From assembly GCA_963717635.1 (NCBI GenBank), contig OY970347.1, positions 310,001-374,000 on the forward strand: 64,000 bases of DNA, read 5' to 3'. Below, piece by piece: positions 14,771 to 23,875 of this stretch; within the stretch, counting starts at the first letter, position 1, and each line of letters begins with the position of its first letter. The notes under the pieces were generated by a model. The model was given only the letters and a program-made list of their open reading frames with translations. It did no database searches and was not told the DNA's origin. The stretch comes from JALZKA01 sp963717635. Lineage in GTDB: Bacteria > Actinomycetota > Thermoleophilia > Solirubrobacterales > 70-9. Both the position numbers and the translations under genes were made by a program.

Positions 14771-16026
14771 GCAATATGAAGGTCGGGATCATCGGCCTCG
14801 GCTATGTCGGATTGCCGCTGGCCGTCGCCTTCGCCGAGGCGTCGGTGGACGTGGTCGGCCTGGACGTGGATCATCGGGTGGTCGACAGCATCGCCGCGGG
14901 CGAGAGCTCGATCGAGGACGTTTCCTCGGCACGTCTCGCGGCGCTGGTCGGCGAGCGCATCGAGGTGACAACCGACCATCGGCGATTCACCGGCTGCGAC
15001 GCGGTGGTGATCTGCGTCCCCACGCCCCTCGCCCACCAGCGCGAGCCGGACCTGGCCTACGTCGACTCCGCCGCCCGGTCGCTCGCGGCCGTCTTGCGCA
15101 AGGGGCAGCTGGTCGTGCTCGAGTCGACGACCTATCCCGGCACCACCCGCGAGCGCCTGCTGCCGATCCTCGAGGAGTCCGGCATGCGCGGCGGCACGGA
15201 CTTCCACGTCGCGTTCTCGCCCGAGCGCATTGACCCCGGCCGCACCGACCACACGATCGGCACGACGCCGAAGCTGGTCGGCGGCCTCACCCAGGCCTGC
15301 GTCGAGCGGGCGACCGAGCTCTACTCCACGATCTGCGACGAGATCGTGCCGCTGTCCTCTCCCGAGGCGGCCGAGTTGACGAAGCTGCTCGAGAACATCT
15401 TCCGGTCCGTGAACATCGCGATGGTCAACGAGCTGGCGATGCTGGCCGATCGGATGGGGATCGACATCTGGGAGGTGGTCGACGCCGCGGCAACGAAGCC
15501 GTATGGCTTCATGCGCTTCGATCCGGGCCCCGGGATGGGCGGGCACTGCCTGCCGATCGACCCCTTCTACCTGGCCTTCAAGGCGCGGGAGTTCGACTTT
15601 CCGACCGAGTTCATCGAGCTGGCCGGGAAGATCAACCAGCAACAGCCGCATTTTTGCGTTGACAAGGTCTCCCGGGCGCTGAACGACGTCGATCGGCCTG
15701 TCCGCGGCTCGCGCATCCTCCTGCTGGGCGTCTCCTACAAGGCCGGCGTCGGTGACATTCGCGAGTCACCCGCGCTGAAGATCGCCCGCATGCTGCGCGA
15801 GCTCGGCGCCGAGGTCAGCTACCACGACCCGCACGTGGCGGACGTCCCGGAGCTCGACCTGCGCTCGGTCCCCCTCGACGAGGGGCTCGCGAGTTGCGAC
15901 GTCGCGTGCGTGGTGACGGCGCACGACGAGGTCGACTACGAGCGCGTCGTCGCCGAGGCTCCCCTCGTCGTCGACTTCCGCGGCGTCACCAGGGGGATCG
16001 AGGCCGCGAACCTGGTCCGGCTCTAG
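14767..16026 (+). CDS. nucleotide sugar dehydrogenase (UDP-N-acetylglucosamine 6-dehydrogenase-like)
   Basis: The 419-aa enzyme belongs to the UDP-glucose/UDP-GlcNAc dehydrogenase family, oxidising C6 of a UDP-sugar to a carboxylate with two NAD+. Signatures are the N-terminal GLGYVGLPLAVAF Rossmann motif, ESTTYPGTT, FSPERIDPG, and the catalytic cysteine in GMGGHCLPIDPFYL. GHCLPIDP and the ERIDPG block favour the WbpA/WecC-type subgroup over UDP-glucose dehydrogenase. The C-terminal domain holds GVSYKAGVGDIRESP. ATG 14767 overlaps the preceding stop. The product probably feeds surface polysaccharide synthesis. Confidence 0.9.
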   Translation: MSNMKVGIIGLGYVGLPLAVAFAEASVDVVGLDVDHRVVDSIAAGESSIEDVSSARLAALVGERIEVTTDHRRFTGCDAVVICVPTPLAHQREPDLAYVDSAARSLAAVLRKGQLVVLESTTYPGTTRERLLPILEESGMRGGTDFHVAFSPERIDPGRTDHTIGTTPKLVGGLTQACVERATELYSTICDEIVPLSSPEAAELTKLLENIFRSVNIAMVNELAMLADRMGIDIWEVVDAAATKPYGFMRFDPGPGMGGHCLPIDPFYLAFKAREFDFPTEFIELAGKINQQQPHFCVDKVSRALNDVDRPVRGSRILLLGVSYKAGVGDIRESPALKIARMLRELGAEVSYHDPHVADVPELDLRSVPLDEGLASCDVACVVTAHDEVDYERVVAEAPLVVDFRGVTRGIEAANLVRL

Positions 16027-16027
16027 C

Positions 16028-16738
16028 ATGCCCCGGCTCGCGCCTCGCCGCAGCAAGCAGCGCGACTTCGACCGGCTCACGCTCGGACTCGGGGTGGCGG
16101 CCGTGGCCACCGCGGGCACGGTGGTGGGCGGCGAGCTCCTGCGCCTGGCACGCCGGCGCCTGCGAGCGGTTGAGGCCGATCCGGAGATCGAGACTCCCAC
16201 CGGCGTCCTGGAGACCGCGGAGATGGCCCTGGTTTCGACCGGGCAGGCCACGCAGGACACGGTCTCGGTCGCGATCGAGGGCTTCAAGGCCGCCCCCCGC
16301 CACGAGACGGTGCTGTTCAACCTCCTCGTGGGGTTCACCGGCGCGCTCGCGATCGTGCGCCTCTCCACCCACGGCCAGCGCGCGGGTTGGTGGCCGCTCG
16401 GCAGCGTGCAGCTCGGCGGCCACCACATCCACCACTTCGTACCGGGGATCCTGATCGCCTTTGGCGCGGGCGGCGCGGCCCTGTTCACGCAAAACGACAA
16501 GCTCGAGGAGGCGCTCGCCGTGCCGTTCGGGGTCGGCCTCGGGTTGACGTTGGACGAGGCGGCGCTGCTGCTCGACCTGCGCGACGTCTACTGGACTCCC
16601 GAGGGCGTCCTCAGCGTCCAGCTCTCGCTCGGAGCGGCGGCGCTGATGGGTGGCACGATGCTCGCGCTGCGGATCCTGAGGCGTGGCGAGCGCGAGGTCG
16701 AGGCCCAGGGCGCGATCCCGGTCATGCCGCCGGTCTAA
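16028..16738 (+). CDS. conserved membrane protein with HHIHHF motif
   Basis: The 236-aa protein has an N-terminal helix (~21-40), a polar stretch, then about four hydrophobic segments. The histidine-rich LGGHHIHHFVPGI between helices suggests a metal or haem site, but none is proven. It starts 1 nt after the dehydrogenase stop and its 3' end overlaps the convergent RibD-like gene by 4 nt. Function unknown. Confidence 0.65.
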   Translation: MPRLAPRRSKQRDFDRLTLGLGVAAVATAGTVVGGELLRLARRRLRAVEADPEIETPTGVLETAEMALVSTGQATQDTVSVAIEGFKAAPRHETVLFNLLVGFTGALAIVRLSTHGQRAGWWPLGSVQLGGHHIHHFVPGILIAFGAGGAALFTQNDKLEEALAVPFGVGLGLTLDEAALLLDLRDVYWTPEGVLSVQLSLGAAALMGGTMLALRILRRGEREVEAQGAIPVMPPV

Positions 16739-17481
16739 CCCGGAACGACCCGGTAGCGCGCGAACAGCTCACCGGTCTCGGGTTCCGCTACAAGCCAGGC
16801 CAGCTCCAGCGGGCGTTCGGCCTCGGCCAGGCCCGCGACCAGGCCCGGTCCCTCACCGCCGCCGAGCTTCGGGGCATGGGTTACGAACAGCTCATCGACC
16901 AGGCCGGCCTGGATCAGCTGCGCGTGGAGGTGGGGGCCGCCCTCGCAGAGCAGCGAGCGAACCTCGCACTCGGAGCGCAGGTGGGCGAGCGCGGCGCCGA
17001 GGTCGACGCCGTTTGAGTGCCGGACCACATGGGTCGGCGTGGCGGTCTCAGGCGGGTCGTCGTCCGAGGACGTGAAGATCACCACCTCGCCACCCCCGTC
17101 GGCGAACAGCGGCGCCTCCCAGGGCAGGTCGAGGCGGCCCGAGATCAGGACCATCAGCGGGTCGTGCCGCAGGCCCTCGTCCGAGCGCCGATCGCGCTTG
17201 GCGGGATCGCCCAGAACCCGGCCGTAGCACTCCGCCCGCATCGTGCCGGCGCCGATCATCACGGCGTCGACGCGAGTGCGGAGTCCGACCAGCATCTCGG
17301 TGTCTCGCTTGCTGCCGATCGCACCGGACCGGCCCGCGATCGTCGCGCGCCCGTCGAGCGTGAGCACGAAGTTGGTGAGTACGCGCGGCCGGTCGGCGGG
17401 AGCGTCGCCCGCGGGTTGCAGCCCTGCAAGCAGGTCCGCGACCGAGGTCTCCGACACGGGCTCGGGGATCAGGCGGCGCAT
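16735..17481 (-). CDS. RibD C-terminal-domain pyrimidine reductase family protein
   Basis: The 248-aa protein has the dihydrofolate-reductase-like fold of the RibD reductase domain, which uses NADPH to reduce the ribosyl side chain of the riboflavin precursor. Family blocks are TNFVLTLDGRATIAGRSG, VGLRTRVDAVMIGAGTMRAE, and the C-terminal CEGGPHLHAQLIQAGLVDEL. The deaminase domain is absent. No riboflavin genes are nearby, so another small-molecule reductase role is possible. It is convergent with the membrane protein gene. Confidence 0.85.
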   Translation of the reverse strand: MRRLIPEPVSETSVADLLAGLQPAGDAPADRPRVLTNFVLTLDGRATIAGRSGAIGSKRDTEMLVGLRTRVDAVMIGAGTMRAECYGRVLGDPAKRDRRSDEGLRHDPLMVLISGRLDLPWEAPLFADGGGEVVIFTSSDDDPPETATPTHVVRHSNGVDLGAALAHLRSECEVRSLLCEGGPHLHAQLIQAGLVDELFVTHAPKLGGGEGPGLVAGLAEAERPLELAWLVAEPETGELFARYRVVPG

Positions 17482-17487
17482 GTCCTG

Positions 17488-17493
17488 ACCGTA
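17488..17493 (-). promoter_or_regulatory. -10 element of RibD-like gene
   Basis: On the minus strand TACGGT ends 6 nt before ATG (17481), fitting a leaderless start. Confidence 0.4.
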
Positions 17494-17532
17494 CCCGGTG
17501 CCTTCACCGGCACACGGCGGGTGCTCGCGGTC

Positions 17533-17538
17533 TAGCTT
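17533..17538 (+). promoter_or_regulatory. -10 element of GH31 gene
   Basis: TAGCTT ends 6 nt before GTG 17545. No Shine-Dalgarno sequence is present. Confidence 0.4.
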
Positions 17539-17544
17539 TCGCTG

Positions 17545-20040
17545 GTGCTCCGGATACGCCACGCCGCTGCCGCGACCATCGCCTGCATCGGCGTGGCCGC
17601 CGCCGCTGCCACCGCCCAGGGGGCGCCCGCGACCAATGCGGGTCCCCTGAAGGCGCGCGTCACGGCCGACCCGTGGGGCCTCGAGCTGATCGACTCGCGC
17701 GGCAAGGCCGTCCTCTCCGAGCACCCCGGGACCGGCGCGGGTCCGTCCGGCACGCTCGGCTTTCGCAACCTGGGCAGCTGGCACCACGCGACCCGGGTGA
17801 CCGCCTCGTCCGGCGGTCCCCGGCGCTTCCAGGCGGATCTCGAGACCACCGACCCCGCCCACACGATCGCGCTGGAGCTGCGGCGCGCGGGCAACGGCGT
17901 GATCTCGCTTGACGCGCGGCTGCAGGGCCCGGCCCTCGGGGTCGAGGCCATGGGCATCGGCTTCGAGGCACCCGCGGGCGAGCGGTACATGGGGTTCGGG
18001 GAACGCTCGAACGCCGTCGACCAGTCCGGCGCCACGGTCGAAAACTACGTCGCCGACGGTCCCTACCAGGCCGCGGAGTACCCGTTCCTCGCGGGGTTCG
18101 TGCCGCCCTGGGGCCTGCGCGACGGCCGCGAGGACGCGACCTACTTCCCGATCCCGTGGCTGCTCTCGAGCGCCGGATACGGCGTGCTCGTCGACAACCC
18201 CGAGACCAGCCTGTTCCGGTTGCGAAGCACCGATTCCGGCGCCTGGAGCGTGGAGGCGACCAAGGCCCCCAGCGGCGAGCTCGGCGCCGAGCTCGCTCCG
18301 GCGATCGACCGCCTGCGGCTTCGGTTCTTCGCGGGCCCGCGGCCGGCGGATGCGCTGCGGCGCTTCAGCGCGGCGGTCGGACGGCAGCCGCGCGCAGCCG
18401 CCCCGTGGGTGTTCGGGCCGTGGTACCAGCCCGGCAACGGCGGCGACGAGCTGGCCCTGCTGCGCGAGGCCGACGCGCCGGTCTCCGTGCTTCAGACCTA
18501 CACCCACTATCTCCCGTGCGGCGACCAGGAGACCGCCGCGGAACGTGCCCGGGTCGCCGCCGCGCACGCCGCCGGCACGGCGATCACCACCTACTTCAAC
18601 CCGATGGTCTGCACCAACTACACGGCCGCCTACGGCCCGGCGCAGAGCGCGGGCGCGCTCACCGAGAACCTGCTGGGCCTGCCCTACGTCTACCGCTACG
18701 GGGCCAACGTCGACGACCTGTTCTTCGTCTCGCAATACGACTTCTTCGAGCAGGCGGGCCGCAACGCGTATGCGGACCGCCTCGGCGAGGCCCTCGCCGA
18801 CGGCTACGACGGGTGGATGGAGGACTTCGGCGAGTACACGCCACTCGATTCGGTCTCGGCCGGCTCGATCGACGGCCCCCGGGCCCACAACGAGTACGCC
18901 CGCCGCTACCACTGCGCGGCCTGGGATGCCGTTCGCGGCGAGCCCCGGCCGATCATCCGCTTCCAGCGCTCTGGTTGGACCGGCGCCGCGCGCTGCGCCC
19001 AGGTGGTGTGGGGTGGCGACCCGACCACCGGCTGGGGCTTCGACGGGTTGCGCTCCGCGGTCACCCAGGCGCTGAGCGCCGGGATGTCCGGCATCGGGCT
19101 CTGGGGGTCCGACGTCGGCGGGTTCTTCGCGCTTGGCACGAACGAGCTGAGCCCGGAGCTCCTGAAGCGCTGGGTGCAGTTCGGGGCCGTCTCGGGCGTG
19201 ATGCGCACCCAGCGAAACGGCGTCGCGCTGCCGCCCCGCGACCGCCCTCAGGTCTCCGATCCAGAGCAGCTTTCGAACTGGCGGCGCTACGCCAAGCTGC
19301 ACACCCAGCTCTATCCCTACCTCGTCGCAGCCCAGGAGGACTACCGGCGCCGCGGCCTGCCGCTGATGCGCCACCTGGTCCTGGACTATCCGGCCGACGG
19401 CAGGGCGGCCGCCGCCGACGACCAGTTCCTCCTCGGCCCGGATCTGCTGGCGGCGCCGGTGCTCACCCCGGGAGCAGTCGAGCGCGACGCCTACCTCCCG
19501 CGCGGTCGCTGGGTGGACCTCTGGCGCTCGGCCTCCTACGCGAAGCGCAGCGGCGGGCTCCGGGTCGGGCGGGCCACCCTGCTTCGCGGCCGCCGCGAGG
19601 TCACCGTGCCCGCGCCGCTCGAGCAGCTGCCGCTCCTAATCCGAGCCGGCGCGGTGCTGCCGCTCCTGCCGCCGGGCGTCGACACCCTGGCGCCGTTCGG
19701 CTCATCCGCGGCCGGGGTGACCCGGCTCGCCGACCGCCGCAACCGCCTGCAGCTCCTTGCCTTCCCCCGCGGCCGCTCGCGGAGCGCGTTCGGCCGCCGC
19801 GGCGAGCTGGTCTCGCGAACGAGCGCCGGCGGCTGGCAGCTCTCAATCCGCACGCCCCGCAAGACACGGTTCAACCTCCAGGCGGCGCTCTCGGCACTGA
19901 AACGACCGCTGCGCCCGTGCGCAGTCAGCCTCGGCGAGCGCAGGCTCAAGCGCTCGCGCTGGACCTACAACAGGCGCAGCGCCGTCCTGCGCGTGAAGTT
20001 CAGGGCGCGGCGGGCGACGCTGAACGTCAGCCGCTGCTAG
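17545..20040 (+). CDS. secreted glycoside hydrolase family 31 alpha-glycosidase
   Basis: The 831-aa protein starts with a signal peptide (IRHAAAATIACIGVAAAAA, cleavage near AQGAPA). An N-terminal beta-sandwich contains GERYMGFGERSNAV. The catalytic barrel has the nucleophile Asp427 in DGWMEDFGEY and the acid/base Asp492 in WGGDPTTGW. The C-terminal ~100 residues are basic. The DGWMEDFGEY block resembles sulfoquinovosidases (YihQ-like GH31) more than generic alpha-glucosidases. The neighbouring sulfotransferase and sulfatases make a sulfonated or sulfated sugar substrate an attractive but unproven idea. Confidence 0.88.
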   Translation: MLRIRHAAAATIACIGVAAAAATAQGAPATNAGPLKARVTADPWGLELIDSRGKAVLSEHPGTGAGPSGTLGFRNLGSWHHATRVTASSGGPRRFQADLETTDPAHTIALELRRAGNGVISLDARLQGPALGVEAMGIGFEAPAGERYMGFGERSNAVDQSGATVENYVADGPYQAAEYPFLAGFVPPWGLRDGREDATYFPIPWLLSSAGYGVLVDNPETSLFRLRSTDSGAWSVEATKAPSGELGAELAPAIDRLRLRFFAGPRPADALRRFSAAVGRQPRAAAPWVFGPWYQPGNGGDELALLREADAPVSVLQTYTHYLPCGDQETAAERARVAAAHAAGTAITTYFNPMVCTNYTAAYGPAQSAGALTENLLGLPYVYRYGANVDDLFFVSQYDFFEQAGRNAYADRLGEALADGYDGWMEDFGEYTPLDSVSAGSIDGPRAHNEYARRYHCAAWDAVRGEPRPIIRFQRSGWTGAARCAQVVWGGDPTTGWGFDGLRSAVTQALSAGMSGIGLWGSDVGGFFALGTNELSPELLKRWVQFGAVSGVMRTQRNGVALPPRDRPQVSDPEQLSNWRRYAKLHTQLYPYLVAAQEDYRRRGLPLMRHLVLDYPADGRAAAADDQFLLGPDLLAAPVLTPGAVERDAYLPRGRWVDLWRSASYAKRSGGLRVGRATLLRGRREVTVPAPLEQLPLLIRAGAVLPLLPPGVDTLAPFGSSAAGVTRLADRRNRLQLLAFPRGRSRSAFGRRGELVSRTSAGGWQLSIRTPRKTRFNLQAALSALKRPLRPCAVSLGERRLKRSRWTYNRRSAVLRVKFRARRATLNVSRC

Positions 20041-20070
20041 CCACCCCGCGTTTTTGCATCGAGCGTCGAC

Positions 20071-20093
20071 TTAGTTGCGCATACCGCGCCTAA
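20071..20093. terminator. possible bidirectional terminator
   Basis: Between the convergent GH31 and sulfotransferase genes, TTAG-tt-GCGC pairs with GCGC-CTAA around a 5-nt loop, with a 2-nt bulge. The stem is short and has no long T-run, so this is weak. Confidence 0.25.
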
Positions 20094-20117
20094 CTCGAAG
20101 ATCGGCGCGCCTCGCGA

Positions 20118-21062
20118 CTAAAGGTCCCAGCCGAAGCTGCGGCCGGCGAGCTCCTCGAGCCGGGCGGCGTCCGGGCGGAAGATCCCGGCGAGCCGCTCGC
20201 GCGGCTCCGCGTCCAGCTCGGGCTTCGGCGCCTCGCCCGAGCCGGGGTCGTGGACGACCCGCTCGACCAGCCAGCGCAGCCGTTCCGGGAGCCGGTCGAA
20301 GTTGCGGTCGAGCGCGCGCAGCCCGGGCACCCGCACCGCGCGGTCCATCAGGCGGAAGCCACCGGAGTCCTTGCCGCTGCCGGTCTCCCACTCGCGGTCG
20401 AACTCCTTTGACCTGAAGCCGGGGTCGACCCCGGCGAACTCGAACACCCGCCGAACCGTCGCATCACGGTCGCGCCCCAGCTCCTCGCGCGAGACGACCA
20501 GCACCCGGTCGGCGGCGAACGCCTCCAGGTAGGGCTCGAGCTGGAACGCGTAGAGACCGCGCTGCAGGTAGGCGCTCTGCGGGTCGGCGACCGCCGCGGC
20601 GAGCGCCCGCGTTTCGTAGCCCCCACCGACGCTGTGCAGGTAGTGCGAGAGCAGCCGGTCGATCGGGTGGCGCACCATGTAGACGATCCGGGTGTCGGCG
20701 CCGAGCGTGTCGCGCATCCGCGCCGCGACGCCCTCGAACCTGGGGCGGTTGGTGTAGTGCGGCGACGTCTCGCCGCGGACCACGAGCCCCGCTGGGAAGT
20801 GCGACCGGTACCAGTCGGCTCCCAGCTCCCAATTGAGCTCGGCGACGAAGAAGTTCAGCTCCTTCGGGCGCGACATCCCGATCTCCGGGTGCAGGTTGAG
20901 GTAGTGGTGCAGGCTCGTGGTCCCGCACTTGAGCCCGCCGATCACGATCAGGTTGGGCAGCGCCCCCTCGCCGGGGCGGGCACGGCGCCTGGCGCCGCGG
21001 CGCTCCGCGGCAAAGCGCTCGTGCGCGCGAGTGACCATCGCCTCGTCGGCGGGGTCCCTCAT
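20118..21062 (-). CDS. sulfotransferase family protein
   Basis: The 314-aa protein is a PAPS-dependent sulfotransferase fold. The 5'-phosphosulfate loop is GGLKCGTTSLHHYL (residues ~42-55) and the 3'-phosphate motif is VYMVRHPIDRLLSHYLHS. The acceptor is unknown; bacterial relatives sulfate glycolipids or polysaccharides. ATG 21062 starts 8 nt downstream of the HAD gene stop, so they form a minus-strand pair. It lies next to a GH31 glycosidase. Confidence 0.88.
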   Translation of the reverse strand: MRDPADEAMVTRAHERFAAERRGARRRARPGEGALPNLIVIGGLKCGTTSLHHYLNLHPEIGMSRPKELNFFVAELNWELGADWYRSHFPAGLVVRGETSPHYTNRPRFEGVAARMRDTLGADTRIVYMVRHPIDRLLSHYLHSVGGGYETRALAAAVADPQSAYLQRGLYAFQLEPYLEAFAADRVLVVSREELGRDRDATVRRVFEFAGVDPGFRSKEFDREWETGSGKDSGGFRLMDRAVRVPGLRALDRNFDRLPERLRWLVERVVHDPGSGEAPKPELDAEPRERLAGIFRPDAARLEELAGRSFGWDL

Positions 21063-21070
21063 GAAAAGCT

Positions 21071-21757
21071 CTAACCCTTCGCGCCGAGCTTTGCGGCGGC
21101 GGCGCGGAAGGTCTTGACCTCCGCGTCCGCCTTCTTGCGGCCTTCGAGCTTCTCGCCGTGGCGGTTGATCCAGATCACCGGCACCTTCAGCTTCAGGCAG
21201 GGGGCGACGTCGGCGGCGTAGCCCGAGGCGATGTGGACCCAGCCCTTCTTGCCGCCGAGGCGGCGCGCGCACTCGCGGAAGTGGGCCTCGTCGGGCTTGT
21301 AGGAGCGAACCTGCTGCGCGGTAACGACGATGTCCAGCTCGGTGCGCAGGTGGCGGCGGGAGATGCCGAGCAGCTTGTCGTCGATGTTCGCGACGATGCC
21401 GACGTCATAGCGCCCGGCGAGGCGGTCCATCGCGGCGTTGGACTCCCGAAACGGCTGCCAGGACGCGACCGAATCGGGCACGAACTGAGCGCGCGACGGC
21501 TCGAGCTCCCAGCCGATCTCCTTCGCGACCTTCACCGCGGTGCGGCGCAGGACCTCGGCGTACAGCTCGTACGAGCCGCTCATGATCTCGGCCTGGACCT
21601 CGAGGAAGCGCGCGATGAACCGGCTCTCGTCGAACGAGAAGCCGTCGCGGTCCGCTTCCTTGCGGAAGGCGTCAGCCAACCCCTTCTCCCAATCGATCAG
21701 GGTGCCATAGCAGTCAGTGGTCACCCACTTGATGTCCTTGAGGTGAGGGAGGGGCAT
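21071..21757 (-). CDS. HAD family hydrolase (haloacid dehalogenase type II-like)
   Basis: The 228-aa protein has HAD motif I DCYGTLIDW (nucleophile Asp), motif II around GIVANIDD, motif III lysine in VRSYKPDEAHF, and motif IV around HIASGYAADV. DxYGT and the helical cap resemble L-2-haloacid dehalogenases, but the dehalogenase-specific residues cannot be confirmed, and phosphatase activity is equally possible. A consensus-like TATACT lies 13 nt upstream. Confidence 0.82.
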   Translation of the reverse strand: MPLPHLKDIKWVTTDCYGTLIDWEKGLADAFRKEADRDGFSFDESRFIARFLEVQAEIMSGSYELYAEVLRRTAVKVAKEIGWELEPSRAQFVPDSVASWQPFRESNAAMDRLAGRYDVGIVANIDDKLLGISRRHLRTELDIVVTAQQVRSYKPDEAHFRECARRLGGKKGWVHIASGYAADVAPCLKLKVPVIWINRHGEKLEGRKKADAEVKTFRAAAAKLGAKG

Positions 21758-21770
21758 GCGACGGCGGGGG

Positions 21771-21776
21771 AGTATA
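21771..21776 (-). promoter_or_regulatory. -10 element of HAD/sulfotransferase pair
   Basis: TATACT on the minus strand ends 13 nt before the ATG at 21757, giving a leader of only about six nucleotides. Confidence 0.45.
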
Positions 21777-21866
21777 GGAACAAGCCGGCTCAACAACGCC
21801 GGCGCTCGGCTCCGCCCTGCCGGGCTACGCCTCACAGGGTGGGATAGGCTGCCGCCCGCCAGAGCC

Positions 21867-23003
21867 ATGGACTTACTCGAATACCAGGGCAAGCAGCTCT
21901 TCCTGAAGCACGGTGTGCCGACCCCGACCGGCGTCCACGCGACGACCGTCGACGACGCCGTGGCCGCCGCCGACAGGATCGGCTATCCGTGCGTCGTCAA
22001 GGCGCAGGTCGCGATCGGCAAGCGCGGCAAGGCGGGCGGCATCAAGATCGCCAAGGACGAGGCCGAGGCGAGGGCCCACTCCGAGGCGATCCTGGGCATG
22101 GACATCCGCGGCTTCACCGTCCACGACCTCTGGATCGAGGGCGCGTCGGACATCGAGAACGAGTACTACGCGTCGGTCATCCTCGACCGGGGCGAGAAGA
22201 AGCTGCTCGCGATGCTCTCGCGGATGGGCGGCATGGACGTCGAGGAGATCGCCGAGTCCGACCCCACGGCGATGGTCAAGCGCCACGTCGAGCCGAACGC
22301 GTCGCTCAGCATCGACGTCGCCCGCGAAATCGCGCACGAGGCCCAGATCGACGACGACGTGGTCGACGGCGTCGCGCAGATGCTGGTGATGCTGTGCGAC
22401 CTGGCCGTGGCCGAGGACGCGACCTTGATCGAGGTCAACCCGCTGATCGTCACGGCCGGGCGTGAGGTGATCGCGCTGGACGCCAAGATCACGATCGATG
22501 GCAACGCGATGTTCCGCCACGAGGACCTGGCGGGCTTCACCGACAAGTCGGCCGAGGATCCGCAGGAGGCGATGGCCAAGGAGAAGGGCCTCACCTACGT
22601 GAAGCTCGACGGCAACGTCGGCATCCTCGGCAACGGCGCCGGCCTCTGCATGTCGACGCTCGACGTCGTCGCCCAGGCCGGCGGCGACCCGGCCAACTTC
22701 CTCGATGCCGGCGGCGGCTCGAAAGCCGAGGCGATCGTCGACGCGCTCGAGGTGATCACGTCGGACCCCAAGGTCACGGCGGTGCTGTTCAACATCTTCG
22801 GTGGGATCACCCGCTGCGACGAGGTTGCGAAGGGCATCATCGAGGCGACCAGGCAGATCGGCCTGACGATGCCGCTCGTCGTGCGCCTGGACGGAACCAA
22901 CTCCGAGGAGGGCCTGAAGCTGCTGGCCGACGCGGGGCTTGAGAACCTGCACAACGAGAAGACGATGCTGGGCGCCGCGAAGCGCGTGGTCGAGCTCGCA
23001 TGA
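21867..23003 (+). CDS. sucC: succinate-CoA ligase (ADP-forming) beta subunit
   Basis: SucC forms the nucleotide- and succinate-binding half of succinyl-CoA synthetase in the TCA cycle. The 378-aa protein begins MDLLEYQGKQLFLKHGVPTP, carries an ATP-grasp domain (VVKAQVAIGKRGKAGGIK), the metal-binding LIEVNPL block, and the C-terminal NIFGGITRCDEVAKGI. The ATG at 21867 fits the family N-terminus exactly. Its stop overlaps sucD by 4 nt (ATGA). Confidence 0.97.
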   Translation: MDLLEYQGKQLFLKHGVPTPTGVHATTVDDAVAAADRIGYPCVVKAQVAIGKRGKAGGIKIAKDEAEARAHSEAILGMDIRGFTVHDLWIEGASDIENEYYASVILDRGEKKLLAMLSRMGGMDVEEIAESDPTAMVKRHVEPNASLSIDVAREIAHEAQIDDDVVDGVAQMLVMLCDLAVAEDATLIEVNPLIVTAGREVIALDAKITIDGNAMFRHEDLAGFTDKSAEDPQEAMAKEKGLTYVKLDGNVGILGNGAGLCMSTLDVVAQAGGDPANFLDAGGGSKAEAIVDALEVITSDPKVTAVLFNIFGGITRCDEVAKGIIEATRQIGLTMPLVVRLDGTNSEEGLKLLADAGLENLHNEKTMLGAAKRVVELA

Positions 23004-23872
23004 GCATCATCGTCGACACCGAGACGAAGCTCGTCGTCTCGGGCCTGACCGGCCGCGAGGGCACCTTCCACGGTTTGCGCAACCGCGACTACGGCACCGA
23101 CCTGGTGGCTGGCGTCACGCCCGGCAAGGGCGGCCAGGACGTCGAGGGCGTGCCGGTTTTCGACAGCATTTCCGAGGCGGTTTCAGAGCGGGGCGCCAAC
23201 ACCTCGATGGTCTTCGTACCCGCCCGGTTCGCCGCGGCCGCGATCGACGAGGCGATCGAGTCGGGCGTGCACACGGTGATCGCGATCACCGAGGGCATCC
23301 CCGTCCACGACATGCTGAAGACCTACTGGAAGGCGCGCGAGGGCGGGGTGCGCCTGATCGGGCCCAACTGCCCCGGCGTGCTCTCGCCGGGCAAGGCGAA
23401 CGTGGGAATCATCCCCGCACAGTTCTTCGACCCGGGCCCGATCGGAGTGGTCTCCAAGTCCGGCACCCTGACCTACCAGATCGGCAACGAGCTGAAGCAG
23501 GCTGGCGCCGGCAACTCGACGATCGTCGGGATCGGCGGCGACCCGATCGTCGGCTCCGACTTCATCGACGTCCTGACCCTGTTCGAGGAGGACCCTGAGA
23601 CCGAGCTGATCGTGATGGTCGGCGAGATCGGCGGCGACGCCGAGGAGCGCGCCGCGGAGTTCATCGCGGAGAACATCACCAAGCCGGTGGTCGGCTACAT
23701 CGCTGGCTTCACCGCTCCGCCCGGCAAGCAGATGGGCCACGCCGGAGCGATCATCTCGGGCTCGTCCGGGACCGCGCAGGCGAAGCAGGACGCCCTGGAG
23801 GCGAAGGGCGTCCGGGTCGGCACCTCGCCGACCGAGGCCGCCCAGATCGCGGTCGACATCCTCAACGGCTAG
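23000..23872 (+). CDS. sucD: succinate-CoA ligase alpha subunit
   Basis: SucD binds CoA and carries the phosphorylated active-site histidine, seen in KQMGHAGAIISG. Other family blocks are the N-terminal VSGLTGREGTFHGLRNRDYG, TEGIPVHDM, RLIGPNCPGVLSPG and GVVSKSGTLTYQI. At 290 aa it is full length. It is the partner of the overlapping sucC. The next gene, a sulfatase, begins 3 nt after its stop and may share the transcript. Confidence 0.97.
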   Translation: MSIIVDTETKLVVSGLTGREGTFHGLRNRDYGTDLVAGVTPGKGGQDVEGVPVFDSISEAVSERGANTSMVFVPARFAAAAIDEAIESGVHTVIAITEGIPVHDMLKTYWKAREGGVRLIGPNCPGVLSPGKANVGIIPAQFFDPGPIGVVSKSGTLTYQIGNELKQAGAGNSTIVGIGGDPIVGSDFIDVLTLFEEDPETELIVMVGEIGGDAEERAAEFIAENITKPVVGYIAGFTAPPGKQMGHAGAIISGSSGTAQAKQDALEAKGVRVGTSPTEAAQIAVDILNG

Positions 23873-23875
23873 ACC

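Noticed and set aside
16735..19374. 879-codon minus-strand open frame covering the GH31 gene
   Set aside because: Only its 3' 249 codons are a real gene (RibD-like, start 17481). The rest is antisense to GH31, with low-complexity composition typical of GC-rich shadows.
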